Shown here: positions 9,088 to 18,847 of the stretch, in pieces
Position numbering within the stretch: position 1 is the stretch's first letter
Layout: every line of letters starts with the position of its first letter
NCBI RefSeq assembly: GCF_003697785.1
Contig: NZ_QOKZ01000003.1
Coordinates: forward strand, 248,001-312,000
Direction of reading: 5' to 3'
DNA from: Paracoccus alkanivorans
Lineage (GTDB): Bacteria > Pseudomonadota > Alphaproteobacteria > Rhodobacterales > Rhodobacteraceae
DNA length: 64,000 bases
Notes under the pieces: model-generated
The model's database searches: none
What the model was told of the DNA's origin: nothing
Seen by the model: the letters and a program-made list of their open reading frames with translations, nothing else
Translations under genes and position numbers: made by a program

Positions 9088-9650
9088 CAGTGAATCTCCG
9101 TGGATCGTGGCAGGGCGGCAAGGCGGTTGCCCGAGGTCAGGATCGCGTCCCAGCCCAGGGGGAACAGCGCGTGATTGGCGGCAAAAGCCTGTGGTTCCGG
9201 CAATGCCAGCGCGGCGGTGTCGCGGATGCCGGGACCGGTCAGGCGTGTTGGCGCCGCGTCGAAATCATGGCCGTCCACGATCAGCGTGGCGGCCCGGTCG
9301 GGATATTCCGGCGTGCCGATGCCGAAGCGGTCGATCGGCTGCAGCGCCGCCCAATCGCCAAGCGCGAATGCGGCATCCTCGGCCGCAACGAGGGGCGAGG
9401 CGCAATGAAACGCGATCCAGTTCCGCAGCGCCGGGCTATCATGAGCCCCGGCCAGGTGCAGCGGCGTCGTCCGGTCGCAAAGCGTCAGCAATACCGTCGC
9501 GGCGGCGGGCGAGATCGGCGCGGGACCGGGGGCAGTCTGCAGGGTAGCGATCGTACCGGGGCGGGCCATGGCGGTCAGGATTGCGCGGAAAGCATGGGCG
9601 CCATCGCGCGCTGTATCGCTGAACCCTGCCGACAGATGCAAAGCGGTCAT
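9087..9650 (-). CDS. phnH: PhnH, C-P lyase core subunit
   Basis: 187 residues. Family features seen: the N-terminal GFSDTARDGAHAFRAILTAMARPG segment, TLCDRTTPLHLAG, and the C-terminal FPLGWDAILT. PhnH is a homodimeric, catalytically silent member of the PhnGHIJ core. Its stop shares a base with the phnI start (TGATG), and its own ATG at 9650 overlaps the phnG stop (ATGA). Confidence 0.94.
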   Translation of the reverse strand: MTALHLSAGFSDTARDGAHAFRAILTAMARPGTIATLQTAPGPAPISPAAATVLLTLCDRTTPLHLAGAHDSPALRNWIAFHCASPLVAAEDAAFALGDWAALQPIDRFGIGTPEYPDRAATLIVDGHDFDAAPTRLTGPGIRDTAALALPEPQAFAANHALFPLGWDAILTSGNRLAALPRSTEIH

Positions 9651-10096
9651 TCGTCCTCTCCCCGGACCAGAGTGAAGAATTCGACGCGGGTCGCGGCGGC
9701 TTGCGTGGCAATGGCCTTGCGCCGGGCAACTTCCTCGTCACGCAATGGGGCAAGTATCCGCTCCTCGACCCCTTCGGCATCCTGTTGCGCCATCGCGTCG
9801 ATCAGTGCCGCCCGCAGCGCGTGACCCTTGTCGCGACCCTGCACATAACCATGCCCGACCATGCCCGAGGGCAAGCGGACACTGGCACGCGTGACGGTCT
9901 TTTCGCCCAGATTGAACGGTGCACCAGTGCCTCCCGCGCGCCCCCGGACCATGACAGTGCCGATCTCGGGCGCACGAAGCAGATCGTGCTCCGGCAGTTC
10001 GGGAAGCAATTGCGCCAGCCGCCCGGACGGGGCCCGGGCCAGCAGGCCAAGCGTCTCCTTGCGGATCGGATCGGGAGTGGTTTCAGGGCGTGACAT
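9647..10096 (-). CDS. phnG: PhnG, C-P lyase core subunit
   Basis: 149 residues. First gene of the phnGHIJKLNM run, so its leader carries the control region shared with the divergent phnF. An AGGTGA ribosome site lies just before the ATG. The central PFNLGEKTVTRASVRLPSG and GHGYVQGRDKGHALRAALIDAM match PhnG, which partners PhnI in the adenine-displacing step. Confidence 0.94.
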   Translation of the reverse strand: MSRPETTPDPIRKETLGLLARAPSGRLAQLLPELPEHDLLRAPEIGTVMVRGRAGGTGAPFNLGEKTVTRASVRLPSGMVGHGYVQGRDKGHALRAALIDAMAQQDAEGVEERILAPLRDEEVARRKAIATQAAATRVEFFTLVRGEDE

Positions 10097-10106
10097 GTTT
10101 CACCTC

Positions 10107-10133
10107 ATGTCCTATACAACTAGACATCTTGTA
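10107..10133. promoter_or_regulatory. candidate PhnF operator between phnG and phnF
   Basis: In the 89-base divergent intergenic region the sequence TGTCCTA-N6-TAGACA (10108-10126) is an imperfect inverted repeat, extended to ATGTC...GACAT (10107-10127), and it overlaps a second inverted pair TACAA...TTGTA (10115-10133). HutC-type GntR repressors such as PhnF bind palindromes of this kind in the phn promoter. Position and symmetry support the call; binding is inferred. Confidence 0.55.
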
Positions 10134-10185
10134 GCCGGTCGCGGGCCACGCGACAATCCGGAAAACATGAATTTTTGGTGACGAA

Positions 10186-10890
10186 ATGAGCCTGTGGCAA
10201 AGCATAGCCGACAATCTGCGAGCCGAGATCGCCCGCGGATTATGGCCACCGGGAACAAAACTGCCCGCAGAGGCAGAGCTTGCGGCGCGTTTCGGCGTGA
10301 ATCGCCATACCCTGCGCCATGCGACGAAGGTGCTGGCAGACGAGGGCCTGCTGTATTCGCGGCGTGGCGCGGGAGTGTTCGTGGCAGCAAGCCCGGTTGA
10401 TTATCCCTTGGGGGACCGGGTGCGTTTTCATCGCAATATAGAGCTGGCAGGAAAGGTGCCCGGCCGGGTTCTGGATGCGGTGATGACACGTCCATCGGAT
10501 GCGGCCGAAGCCTCTGCTCTCGGCCTGTCGACCGGCGACAAGGTGCATGTGGCCGAAGGTGTCTCGATGGTCGATTTTCGGCCGGTTGCACTGTTCCGCA
10601 CGGTATTCCCCGCCGACTGGTTGCCGGGCCTGCCCACCGCGCTGCGCGAAAGGAAGTCGGTCACGGCGGCACTGGCAGCCTGTGGAATCGATGATTACCG
10701 GCGCATCTCGACCCGCGTGTCCGCCAGGATTGCTGACGCGACACAGGCGGTGAAACTGCAGATCGATCCGGGTGAGCCCCTGCTGCGAACCGAAGCGATC
10801 AGCGAATCGCAGGGACGGCCGGTCGAACACGGCCTGACATGGTGGGCAGCCGAGCGGGTGACGCTGACTTTACCTCACGACGCTTCATAG
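10186..10890 (+). CDS. phnF: PhnF, GntR/HutC-family repressor of phosphonate use
   Basis: 234 residues. An N-terminal winged helix-turn-helix is visible ([22 protein letters not shown], then [21 protein letters not shown], about residues 11-55), followed by a UTRA ligand-binding domain ([39 protein letters not shown]). Its place, divergent from phnG and beside a palindrome, identifies it as the local phn repressor. The last 16 bases overlap, tail to tail, the end of the hexapeptide transferase gene on the other strand. Confidence 0.92.
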   Translation: MSLWQSIADNLRAEIARGLWPPGTKLPAEAELAARFGVNRHTLRHATKVLADEGLLYSRRGAGVFVAASPVDYPLGDRVRFHRNIELAGKVPGRVLDAVMTRPSDAAEASALGLSTGDKVHVAEGVSMVDFRPVALFRTVFPADWLPGLPTALRERKSVTAALAACGIDDYRRISTRVSARIADATQAVKLQIDPGEPLLRTEAISESQGRPVEHGLTWWAAERVTLTLPHDAS

Positions 10891-11495
10891 CGGTCGAGAA
10901 ATGCCTCGACCGGCAGGCGGCGAAAATCGGGCAATGCCCGGCGCAGGCGGTCATGATCCCAATTCCACCAGCCAAGGCGCGCCAGCCTTGCACCGATCCC
11001 GGGGGCAAAACGGGGCCGCAACGGTCTCGCCGGACAGCCGGCGACGATCGTCCAGTCGGGGACATCCCTGGTCACCACCGCACCCGCCGCGACGATGGCA
11101 CCGTGGCCGATGGTGATCTCGGGCTTGATGATGGCACCGTGGCCGATCCAGGTGTCATGGCCGATTACCGTGCGCCGGGAGGCGCGGGCGGCAAAGAAAC
11201 CGGGATCGGTTTCGGCATCGTCCCAGTAATATTCCGAACGATAGAGGAAATGATGCAGGCTGGCCGTGGTCATCGGGTGGTCGGTCGGCCCGATACGCGT
11301 CATCGCCGCGATATTGGCGAATTTCCCGATGCTGCTATTGGCGATGTCCGACAGCCGGTCGCAATAGCTGTAATCGCCGAATGCCGAGTTCAGCACGCGC
11401 GACCCCGCACCGACCTCGCAATAGCGGCCGAATTGCGAATTGACGATCTCTGCTCCGTCATGAAGAAGCGGCGCATCCGGCGAGAGTTTCGGCAT
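10875..11495 (-). CDS. phosphonate-locus left-handed beta-helix (hexapeptide) acetyltransferase-like protein
   Basis: 206 residues from the ATG at 11495, two bases after the phnE2 stop. The hexapeptide pattern is clear: [67 protein letters not shown], ending [11 protein letters not shown]. This is the DapH/DapD/GlmU-related family that recurs in phn operons. The acceptor is unknown; N- or O-acetylation of an aminoalkylphosphonate, as PhnO does in other bacteria, is a reasonable guess only. It is the last gene of the phnCDEE unit and overlaps phnF tail to tail by 16 bases. Confidence 0.85.
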   Translation of the reverse strand: MPKLSPDAPLLHDGAEIVNSQFGRYCEVGAGSRVLNSAFGDYSYCDRLSDIANSSIGKFANIAAMTRIGPTDHPMTTASLHHFLYRSEYYWDDAETDPGFFAARASRRTVIGHDTWIGHGAIIKPEITIGHGAIVAAGAVVTRDVPDWTIVAGCPARPLRPRFAPGIGARLARLGWWNWDHDRLRRALPDFRRLPVEAFLDRYEAS

Positions 11496-11497
11496 GC

Positions 11498-12814
11498 TCA
11501 ACCCCGGATCAGCCGCGCCCGGATGCGGCCGGACAGCCAGTCCATGAAGATCACCATCAGCACGATCAGCACGATGTAATAGGTGACATGCTCCCAATCC
11601 TTCTGGGTCTGCATCGCCTGCATCAGAAGCAACCCAATCCCGCCTCCGGTGATGGCGCCGATGATCGTGGCGCTGCGGGTATTGGACTCCAGATAATACA
11701 GCAGTTGCGACAGGATCACCGGAGCAATCTGTGGGATAACCGCCCATCGGATACGTGGCAGGGGACCAGCCCCGGTCGAGCGCAGCCCTTCGACGGGCTT
11801 TTCGTCGATATTCTCAAGCGCCTCGGAAAACAGCTTGCCGAATGTGCCGGTCTCGGTCAGCAGCATGGCGAGGCTGCCGGTCAGCGGCCCGGGCCCGAAG
11901 GCGCGCGACAGGATAATCGTCCAGATCAGTGCATCGACTCCGCGCAGAAAGTCGAAAAACCGCCGGAAAACCTGCCGCACGATCCGCATGGGTGCGAAAT
12001 TCGAGGCAGCCATGAAGGCCAGCGGCAGGGAAATCAGGCCCGCCCCGAATGTGCCAAGGAAGGCCATCAGGATCGTTTCAAAGATCGCCCATGCGACATC
12101 GCCATGATGCCAGATGCTGTTGCGCCAGAAATCCCGCGCCATCCCCGCTATGTTCGAGCGCTCCGGGTCCAGCCTTTCACCACTGACCGCCAGGCCCACC
12201 AGTTCGGTAAGGGATCTGCCGTGGAATGGGCTGGAAAGATCGAAGAAGAACAGCTCCCATCCGGGCTGACGGCGAAACACCTCGCTGCGGGAACGGGTAA
12301 CGGTCAGCCGCGCTCCTCCCGGCAGATCTGCACTGAAACGCTTGTCCGAGACGCTGAAGCCTTCGGGTGGGTTGGGAATATCGGTCTCGATCCCGTCGGA
12401 GACAGGCCGGATGTCATAGCTTGCTTCGGCGGTGGTCAAGGTGACCAGACCATCCCCGGCGAAGGTGACGGAGTTGCCCTGCGGCAATGCAATCTCGCGT
12501 CCGCCATCGGGGCGAACGGTTATCCAGTCGGGCTGGTTATCAGTGGAAAAGGTCGCGTTTCGCATCCCCTCGACCGAGGCCTCTATACCGCCATCGGTGC
12601 GATTGTTCCGGGTGACATGGATCTTGTAGGACCAGAAATCCTGCAACAGCGCCGCGCCGTTATCCCACCGCGCGCGCCCGGCCAGCCCGGCAATGTCAAA
12701 GGCGACCGCCACATAAAGCAGATACGCCAGCACCACGGCAGGCACCGCCAGCGAGAACAATCTCTTGCGCCCGATCAGCCGATGCGCGGGATGGGCCTCC
12801 AGAACCGCCATCAT
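11498..12814 (-). CDS. phnE: PhnE2, phosphonate ABC transporter permease with large extracytoplasmic domain
   Basis: 438 residues. A first membrane helix (about 19-41) is followed by a roughly 200-residue soluble beta-rich region ([24 protein letters not shown] content) and then a complete binding-protein-dependent permease domain (about 246-438) with the EAA loop [22 protein letters not shown] and [16 protein letters not shown]. The permease core pairs with PhnE1. Proteins of this layout recur as the second PhnE of alphaproteobacteria; the function of the soluble part is not established. The ATG overlaps the phnE1 stop (ATGA). Confidence 0.9.
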   Translation of the reverse strand: MMAVLEAHPAHRLIGRKRLFSLAVPAVVLAYLLYVAVAFDIAGLAGRARWDNGAALLQDFWSYKIHVTRNNRTDGGIEASVEGMRNATFSTDNQPDWITVRPDGGREIALPQGNSVTFAGDGLVTLTTAEASYDIRPVSDGIETDIPNPPEGFSVSDKRFSADLPGGARLTVTRSRSEVFRRQPGWELFFFDLSSPFHGRSLTELVGLAVSGERLDPERSNIAGMARDFWRNSIWHHGDVAWAIFETILMAFLGTFGAGLISLPLAFMAASNFAPMRIVRQVFRRFFDFLRGVDALIWTIILSRAFGPGPLTGSLAMLLTETGTFGKLFSEALENIDEKPVEGLRSTGAGPLPRIRWAVIPQIAPVILSQLLYYLESNTRSATIIGAITGGGIGLLLMQAMQTQKDWEHVTYYIVLIVLMVIFMDWLSGRIRARLIRG

Positions 12815-13689
12815 ATCCGTCCTCCGGCTTCGCCACGCTCTTGCCCGCGCACCAGATGTTCGCGCACCATCGATGTCAGCTGATCGAAGAACACGATGGT
12901 CGCGAACAGCAGGATGAAGATGGCCGCCGCCGCGTCATAACGGCCCTGCCCCCAGCTTATGGCGTTGCGCAGCTCATAGCCGATGCCGCCTGCCCCGACG
13001 AAACCGAGGATGGCGCTGGCACGGATGTTGATCTCGAAGCGCAGCATGGCATAGCTGGCCCAGTTCGGGGCGACCTGCGGGATGATGCCAAACCAGACCC
13101 GTTGCAGCCAGCTTGCACCGACGGATTCCAATCCTTCGACCGGCTTCAGGCTGGCATTCTCGGCCACTTCGGAGAACAGCTTGCCCAAGGCACCCACGGT
13201 ATGGAAACCGATGGCTAGCGCGGCGGGAACCGGGCCGCCGCCCAGAACGAAGATCAGCACCAGCGCGATTACCAGTTCCGGAACAGCGCGGGCGATATCC
13301 AGCAGCCGCCGGAACAACGGCACAAGGCGCGGCCACGGCGCCAGACCACGCGTGGACAGAAGCGCCATGATCCCGCCTCCGATCGCGCCCGTCAGGGTCG
13401 CGGCGGCAGCAATGTTCAGCGTCTCGACCAGCGCGGGCAGGGCCGACCAGATCAGTCCTGGCAGATTGCCCGCCTTGCCCGCGGCCTCGGCGATCAGTTC
13501 CGAAGGGTAGTCAAAGACCTGCGACAGCCCTTCCCAGAACCCCCCGGCATTGCGCTTGTCGGCGAGGCGGAAGCCGGAAATCAGCAATAGCGCGAAAATC
13601 GCCCATAGCAGCGCGCTGTAACTGCGGCGGCGCGACAGTTGCGAACGATATGCGGCAGCGATGGCGGCGGAACTGTCGGTCGAAGTCAT
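12811..13689 (-). CDS. phnE: PhnE1, phosphonate ABC transporter permease
   Basis: 292 residues with about six membrane helices. The EAA loop ENASLKPVEGLESVGASWLQRVWFG and the GAGGIGYELRNAISWGQ segment are typical of PhnE. It forms, with PhnE2, the channel fed by PhnD and driven by PhnC. It is separated from phnD by a terminator-like hairpin and coupled to phnE2 by an ATGA overlap. Confidence 0.94.
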   Translation of the reverse strand: MTSTDSSAAIAAAYRSQLSRRRSYSALLWAIFALLLISGFRLADKRNAGGFWEGLSQVFDYPSELIAEAAGKAGNLPGLIWSALPALVETLNIAAAATLTGAIGGGIMALLSTRGLAPWPRLVPLFRRLLDIARAVPELVIALVLIFVLGGGPVPAALAIGFHTVGALGKLFSEVAENASLKPVEGLESVGASWLQRVWFGIIPQVAPNWASYAMLRFEINIRASAILGFVGAGGIGYELRNAISWGQGRYDAAAAIFILLFATIVFFDQLTSMVREHLVRGQERGEAGGRI

Positions 13690-13710
13690 CCAAGAGCCTT
13701 CATCGAATGG

Positions 13711-13740
13711 AAAAAGGCGCGAAGCGTCCCGCTCCGCGCC
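13711..13740 (-). terminator. intrinsic terminator/attenuator between phnD and phnE1
   Basis: On the minus strand GGCGCGGAGCG pairs with CGCTTCGCGCC (11 bp, one G-T) around a GGA loop and is followed by TTTTT. It sits inside the phnCDEE unit, so it should reduce transcription into the permease genes and leave extra phnD message. Confidence 0.8.
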
Positions 13741-13754
13741 AACCGGTCAAATGA

Positions 13755-14669
13755 TCAGCTATCCTTGCCCTGCTCCTGCTCGCGGACCTTGATGATGGTC
13801 TTGTAAGCGTCATGGCTGACAGGCTCGAAACCCGCTGTCTCACCTCCGGCGACGCCATAGGCGCATTCCGGATCGGTCTCGACCAATCCCGCCAGCAAGG
13901 CCGTGAACTTGTCCTTGATGTCCTGGGGCAGTGCCTTGCGGACGACCATGGGACCTTCCGGGATCGGCTCGGATTTCCAGATCTCGACCAGTTCGTTCAT
14001 GTCCACGATGCCCGAATCGACAGCCTTGCGCAGTGCGCCCGAATTGTAGCCGTCTTCCCAATCGCCCAGCCCGTCGGCCCAGGTCACGCCGGCATCGATA
14101 TCGCCATTGCTGACCGCCACGATGGTCTGCTCATGGCCACCGGTGAACTTGATGTCGGAGAAATACTCCCCCGGCTCGACGGAATAGCCGGACTCCGGCA
14201 TTTCGACGGCAGGAATCAGGTAGCCCGAGGTCGAGTTCGGGTCGCCGAAACCAAGCACCTTGCCCTTCATGTCGTCCAACGAGGCGATTCCGCTGTCCTT
14301 GCGGGCGAAGCCGATGGAGTGATAGGTGGACGCACCGTCGAGATTGGTCTTGACCAGCACCGGCTCGACCGCTTCGGGATCGGTCAGATAGGCCTTGGCA
14401 TAGCCCGAAGCTCCAAGGATCGCCGCGTCCAGCGAACCGCCCAGCAACCCCTGGATCACGCCATCGTAATCAGCCGGGGTGAACAGCTTGACCGGCACGC
14501 CCAGTGCCTCCTCTGCCGCGACACGCAGGCATTCATTGTTGGTCATGCGTTCCTGCGCATTCTCACCGCCCAGCACGCCGATATTGAACTCGGTGATTTC
14601 TTGCGCGGCGGCCATATGCGGCGTGGCCAGCGCCGTCGTCAGGGCCAGAAGGGTCAGGCAGCGTGTCAT
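13755..14669 (-). CDS. phnD: PhnD, periplasmic phosphonate-binding protein
   Basis: 304 residues from the ATG at 14669, which has GGAGAG six bases upstream. A Sec signal peptide is visible (MTRCLTLLALTTALATPHMAAAQ, cleavage about residue 22). The mature part shows FNIGVLGGENAQER, FTPADYDGVIQGLLGG, AAILGASGYAKAY, GDPNSTSGYLIPAVE and FTGGHEQTIVAVSNGDIDAGVTW, the binding-cleft segments of PhnD. It captures phosphonates for the PhnC/E1/E2 importer. Confidence 0.95.
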   Translation of the reverse strand: MTRCLTLLALTTALATPHMAAAQEITEFNIGVLGGENAQERMTNNECLRVAAEEALGVPVKLFTPADYDGVIQGLLGGSLDAAILGASGYAKAYLTDPEAVEPVLVKTNLDGASTYHSIGFARKDSGIASLDDMKGKVLGFGDPNSTSGYLIPAVEMPESGYSVEPGEYFSDIKFTGGHEQTIVAVSNGDIDAGVTWADGLGDWEDGYNSGALRKAVDSGIVDMNELVEIWKSEPIPEGPMVVRKALPQDIKDKFTALLAGLVETDPECAYGVAGGETAGFEPVSHDAYKTIIKVREQEQGKDS

Positions 14670-14691
14670 GTATCTCTCCATGAGTTGAAAG

Positions 14692-15516
<825 letters not shown>

Positions 15517-15559
15517 TCCGGCTCCTGCCAAGTGGTCGGCGCAGAGATGGCGTCAATCC

Positions 15560-15577
15560 GTGACAGGTCGCTGACAG
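15560..15577 (-). promoter_or_regulatory. Pho box upstream of phnC
   Basis: On the minus strand two direct repeats CTGTCAG and CTGTCAC are spaced by four bases (11-bp period), matching the PhoB-binding consensus CTGTCAT-N4-CTGTCAT closely. The site lies 44-61 bases before the phnC start, the right place for phosphate-starvation induction by PhoB. Confidence 0.8.
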
Positions 15578-15640
15578 AAAGGTTACGGTTTGATGAAGCT
15601 TCGGTCGGTTGCCCCTGCTATCCGCATCGCGGAAACCGGT

Positions 15641-17329
15641 TCAGTCACGCTGCACGGTCGCCTCGATCAGCGCGAGGCCCCGGTCCGCACGGACATGCCC
15701 GACCGCCTCAGTTAGGGCCGCACGGAAACCGTCGTGATCGGACACCTTTCGCGCCCATGCCCCGCAAGCCTCGGCAACCCGCGCATAATCGGCCGATGGC
15801 GAAAGGTCGGTCAGTGGCACACGGTTGGCCCTTGCGGCGAAACCTTGCGGATAAAGCTGTTCGACCGAGGCCCGGACCGCGCCCCATTCGGAATTGTTGA
15901 GCACGATGACCAGCACCGATATCCCCAGTGCCGTGGCGACCTGATGGCAGGCAACCGGATTGGCGAACATGTAGGAGCCGTCGCCCATCGTCGAAATGAC
16001 CAGCCGTCCGGGCATCGCCAGCTTGTAGCCCATGCTTGCGGGCAGACCGAATCCAAGACCGCCGGAATGCGGGCTTTCATACCAGGCATGGGGCGTTCTC
16101 AGGCGCATATCAGGAAACCGGACACCGAGTTCACCGAATATCGTGCCGTCCTCCCGTTCCGCCAGCGCTGCAACCTCCCCGCTGATCCAGCGCTTGGTCA
16201 GATGCGGACCCCCGGCATCCTTTTGCCGCATCTCGTCCCGCTCGGCCCAGCTTGCCGCGTTCCTCTCCGCTATTGCCGCGAAACGTTCGCTGCGCGGTCC
16301 GGGATCGAGAGCTCCCATCGCATCGGCCAATGCCAGGATATTCTCACCCAAATCCCCGGGCAAGGACAGGTCCGAGCGGAAATTCCGTATCGGTGTCTGC
16401 GAGAATAACGGATCCTGCCCCAATTGGATGACCATGGCGTCAGGCCTTGGCGCGTGCTGCCCGGGCTGCCAGGGGGCAAGGCTGTCCAGGACCAGGACAA
16501 CATCCGCCTCGGCCAGCCAGGGGCCGGGATCATGACCAGTGGCCATCGGATGATCCGTGGGAATCGCGGCCTGCAACGCCCAATATTGGCAAACCGGGAT
16601 CGCCCAGTCCTCGGCAAGTTTCGTCAGAGCCGCGAAAGCCTGCGCCGATCCCGCGCCGCGTTGCGCGAAGATCACCGGAGATTTCGCCGCCGCCAGCGCT
16701 TTCGCCGCCGCCGCGATGTCCTGGGGATGCGCCATGGACCGGGCGGGCCGCATCGAGGCCGCGCCTTGGGGCACGGAGACCTGCTCGCACAGAACCTCTC
16801 GCGGAAGCGAGATATAGACCGGGCCGCGCGGCACCGAACAGGCGATGCCATGGGCACGGTCGGTCAGTTCCGTCACCTGCTCGGGAAATCGCAGCTCGTA
16901 ATCCCATTTGCAGGCCTCGCGGACCAGCGCATGCTGATCCAGCATTTCCTGCCCCCAGCCAATCGGCACCGTGCGCGAGCCGAAACGGCCCTTCTCGGTG
17001 GTGGGCGTCCGCCCCGAGAAAAGCAGCATCGGCACATTGTCCGCGCGGGCATTGATCGCCCCGATGGCGGCATTGGCGAGCCCGACATTGGTATGCACCA
17101 TGACCGCCTGCGGCCTGCCGGTCGCCAGCGTATAGCCATGGGCCATCGCCATGGCGGCGCCTTCATGTGGAACCGTGACCGCCTTGGGGAGAGGCATGTC
17201 CTTGGCCGCAGCCTCGGCCAGCCCCTCGATGATCGGCGGGAAATCCGTGCCCGAATTGGCAAAGATGTAATCGACCCCAAGGCTTCCCAGCCTTGCCGCC
17301 AAAGCCGCACCGGCGCTTGTTTTGGCCAT
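15641..17329 (-). CDS. ThDP-dependent enzyme, acetolactate synthase/benzoylformate decarboxylase type
   Basis: 562 residues from the ATG at 17329 (GGAGG upstream). Three-domain ThDP fold: the catalytic glutamate in VPHEGAAMAMAHGY (Glu56), a conserved histidine in MVHTNVGLAN (His79, the place of benzoylformate decarboxylase His70), and the ThDP/Mg site GDGSYMFANPVACHQ ending in NN (LNNSEWGA). An SGGLGFGLPASMGY stretch precedes it. It closes the P450 operon, directly after an aldehyde dehydrogenase; a 2-oxo-acid decarboxylase delivering an aldehyde to that enzyme is the simplest reading. It might instead be a carboligase; biosynthetic acetolactate synthase is unlikely since no small subunit is nearby. 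Confidence 0.8.
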   Translation of the reverse strand: MAKTSAGAALAARLGSLGVDYIFANSGTDFPPIIEGLAEAAAKDMPLPKAVTVPHEGAAMAMAHGYTLATGRPQAVMVHTNVGLANAAIGAINARADNVPMLLFSGRTPTTEKGRFGSRTVPIGWGQEMLDQHALVREACKWDYELRFPEQVTELTDRAHGIACSVPRGPVYISLPREVLCEQVSVPQGAASMRPARSMAHPQDIAAAAKALAAAKSPVIFAQRGAGSAQAFAALTKLAEDWAIPVCQYWALQAAIPTDHPMATGHDPGPWLAEADVVLVLDSLAPWQPGQHAPRPDAMVIQLGQDPLFSQTPIRNFRSDLSLPGDLGENILALADAMGALDPGPRSERFAAIAERNAASWAERDEMRQKDAGGPHLTKRWISGEVAALAEREDGTIFGELGVRFPDMRLRTPHAWYESPHSGGLGFGLPASMGYKLAMPGRLVISTMGDGSYMFANPVACHQVATALGISVLVIVLNNSEWGAVRASVEQLYPQGFAARANRVPLTDLSPSADYARVAEACGAWARKVSDHDGFRAALTEAVGHVRADRGLALIEATVQRD

Positions 17330-17366
17330 CTGCGGCCTCCTTGTGATTGATCGGCCTCGCTGACGT

Positions 17367-18815
17367 TCAGATCGGGTAATGCTGGGCGGGATCCTCGATG
17401 CTGATCCAGCGCAGCTCGGTGAACTCGGCAATCCCCGCCTCGCCACCGAATCGGCCATAACCGGAATGCTTGACGCCGCCGAAGGGCATTTGCGGCTCGT
17501 CGAAAACCGTCGGGCCGTTGATATGGCAAATGCCGCTTTCGATGCGCTGCGCGACCTCCATCGCACGGCGAAGATCCTGCCCGAACACGCCTGCGGTCAG
17601 GCCGTATTCGGTGTCATTGGCGATCTCGACCGCATGATCGGTATCGCGGGCCCGAATGACGGCAGTAACCGGGCCAAAGCTTTCCTCGCCATAGATACGC
17701 ATCTCGGGCGTCACATGGTCGACGATGGTCGGAGCCATGATCGCACCCTCGGCAGGAACATCGCCGCCAGCGACAATCCTCGCCCCCTTCGCCCGCGCAT
17801 CCTCGATCAGTTCCGCCACGTGATCCACCGTGTCGCGATCCACGCAGGCGGCGATATGCACCTGCTCGAGTGGACTGCCGGTTTTCAGTTCACCCGTTTT
17901 TGCCACCAGGGCCGCGATGAATTCATCCGCCACCTTCTGGTCCACGATCAGCTTTTCGGTCGACATGCAGATCTGGCCCTGGTTCATGAAGGCACCGAAT
18001 TTCGCCGCGTTCACCGCCCCGTCGATATCTGCATCATCCAGCACGACGAGGGGTGATTTTCCGCCAAGCTCCAGCAGGCAGGGCTTGAGATGCTTCGCCG
18101 CCCGCTCGGCGATGATCCGGCCTACCCGTGACGAGCCGGTAAAGTTGATACGCCGGGTCAGGGGATGATCGATCAGCGCATTCACCACCTCGGGCCCGTC
18201 CTTGGCGTCATGGGTGACGATGTTCAGCACGCCGTCGGGCAAACCCGCCTCGCGCATCGCATCACCCAGCATGCGATGGGTGCCGGGGCATTTCTCCGAC
18301 GCTTTCATGACGACGGTATTGCCGCAGGCGATCGGCATGGCGAAACAGCGCACGCCAAGGATCTGCGCGGCGTTCCACGGCGCCATTCCCACCAGCACCC
18401 CGATTGGCTGGCGATAGCCCATCGCCAACGAACCGGGCTTGTCCGAGGGGATGACCTCGCCCTTGATCTGCGTCGTGATTGCGGCGGCTTCACGCAGGAT
18501 CTTTGCCGCGAACATCATGTTGAAGCCGTGCCAAGGCCCGCTGCCACCCGTTTCGGCAATGCCGAGTTCGATGAAGCGCGGTGTCCATTCGTCCAGGATA
18601 TCGGCAGCCCTGTTCAGGATCTTGCGGCGCTCGGAGGGGCCGGTCTTAGACCATGTCCTGAACGCGGTGGCGGCCGATTGAACGGCCTTGTCGACATCTT
18701 CCGCCCGCGCCGCGCCCGCCGTGGTGGCAACAGTGCCGCTGACCGGGTTTATCCGGTCGAATGTTCCGCCGCTTGCCGCCACGTCCTTGTTGTCGATGAG
18801 CAAACCATATTCCAT
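17367..18815 (-). CDS. NAD(P)-dependent aldehyde dehydrogenase, salicylaldehyde/vanillin dehydrogenase-like
   Basis: 482 residues. Catalytic elements seen: APWNAA (oxyanion region), Lys171 in VVMKASEKCP, Glu249 in LLELGGKSP, and nucleophile Cys283 in NQGQICMST. The length and the ETGGSGPWHGFNM and KCPGTHRMLGDAM segments resemble aromatic aldehyde dehydrogenases of the salicylaldehyde/vanillin/benzaldehyde group. It follows the ferredoxin reductase gene by 32 bases and precedes the ThDP enzyme, which suggests it oxidises the aldehyde made by that enzyme or by P450 O-dealkylation. A strong GGAGGATGCG ribosome site is present. Confidence 0.88.
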   Translation of the reverse strand: MEYGLLIDNKDVAASGGTFDRINPVSGTVATTAGAARAEDVDKAVQSAATAFRTWSKTGPSERRKILNRAADILDEWTPRFIELGIAETGGSGPWHGFNMMFAAKILREAAAITTQIKGEVIPSDKPGSLAMGYRQPIGVLVGMAPWNAAQILGVRCFAMPIACGNTVVMKASEKCPGTHRMLGDAMREAGLPDGVLNIVTHDAKDGPEVVNALIDHPLTRRINFTGSSRVGRIIAERAAKHLKPCLLELGGKSPLVVLDDADIDGAVNAAKFGAFMNQGQICMSTEKLIVDQKVADEFIAALVAKTGELKTGSPLEQVHIAACVDRDTVDHVAELIEDARAKGARIVAGGDVPAEGAIMAPTIVDHVTPEMRIYGEESFGPVTAVIRARDTDHAVEIANDTEYGLTAGVFGQDLRRAMEVAQRIESGICHINGPTVFDEPQMPFGGVKHSGYGRFGGEAGIAEFTELRWISIEDPAQHYPI

Positions 18816-18847
18816 CGCATCCTCCCTCCCCTTGCATTCCTGTTCGC

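Noticed and set aside
11588..12883. 431-codon plus-strand frame
   Set aside because: Antisense to the two phnE genes; no hydrophobic or domain pattern of its own.
16424..17350. 308-codon plus-strand frame
   Set aside because: Antisense to the ThDP enzyme gene, which has intact ThDP motifs; shadow frame.
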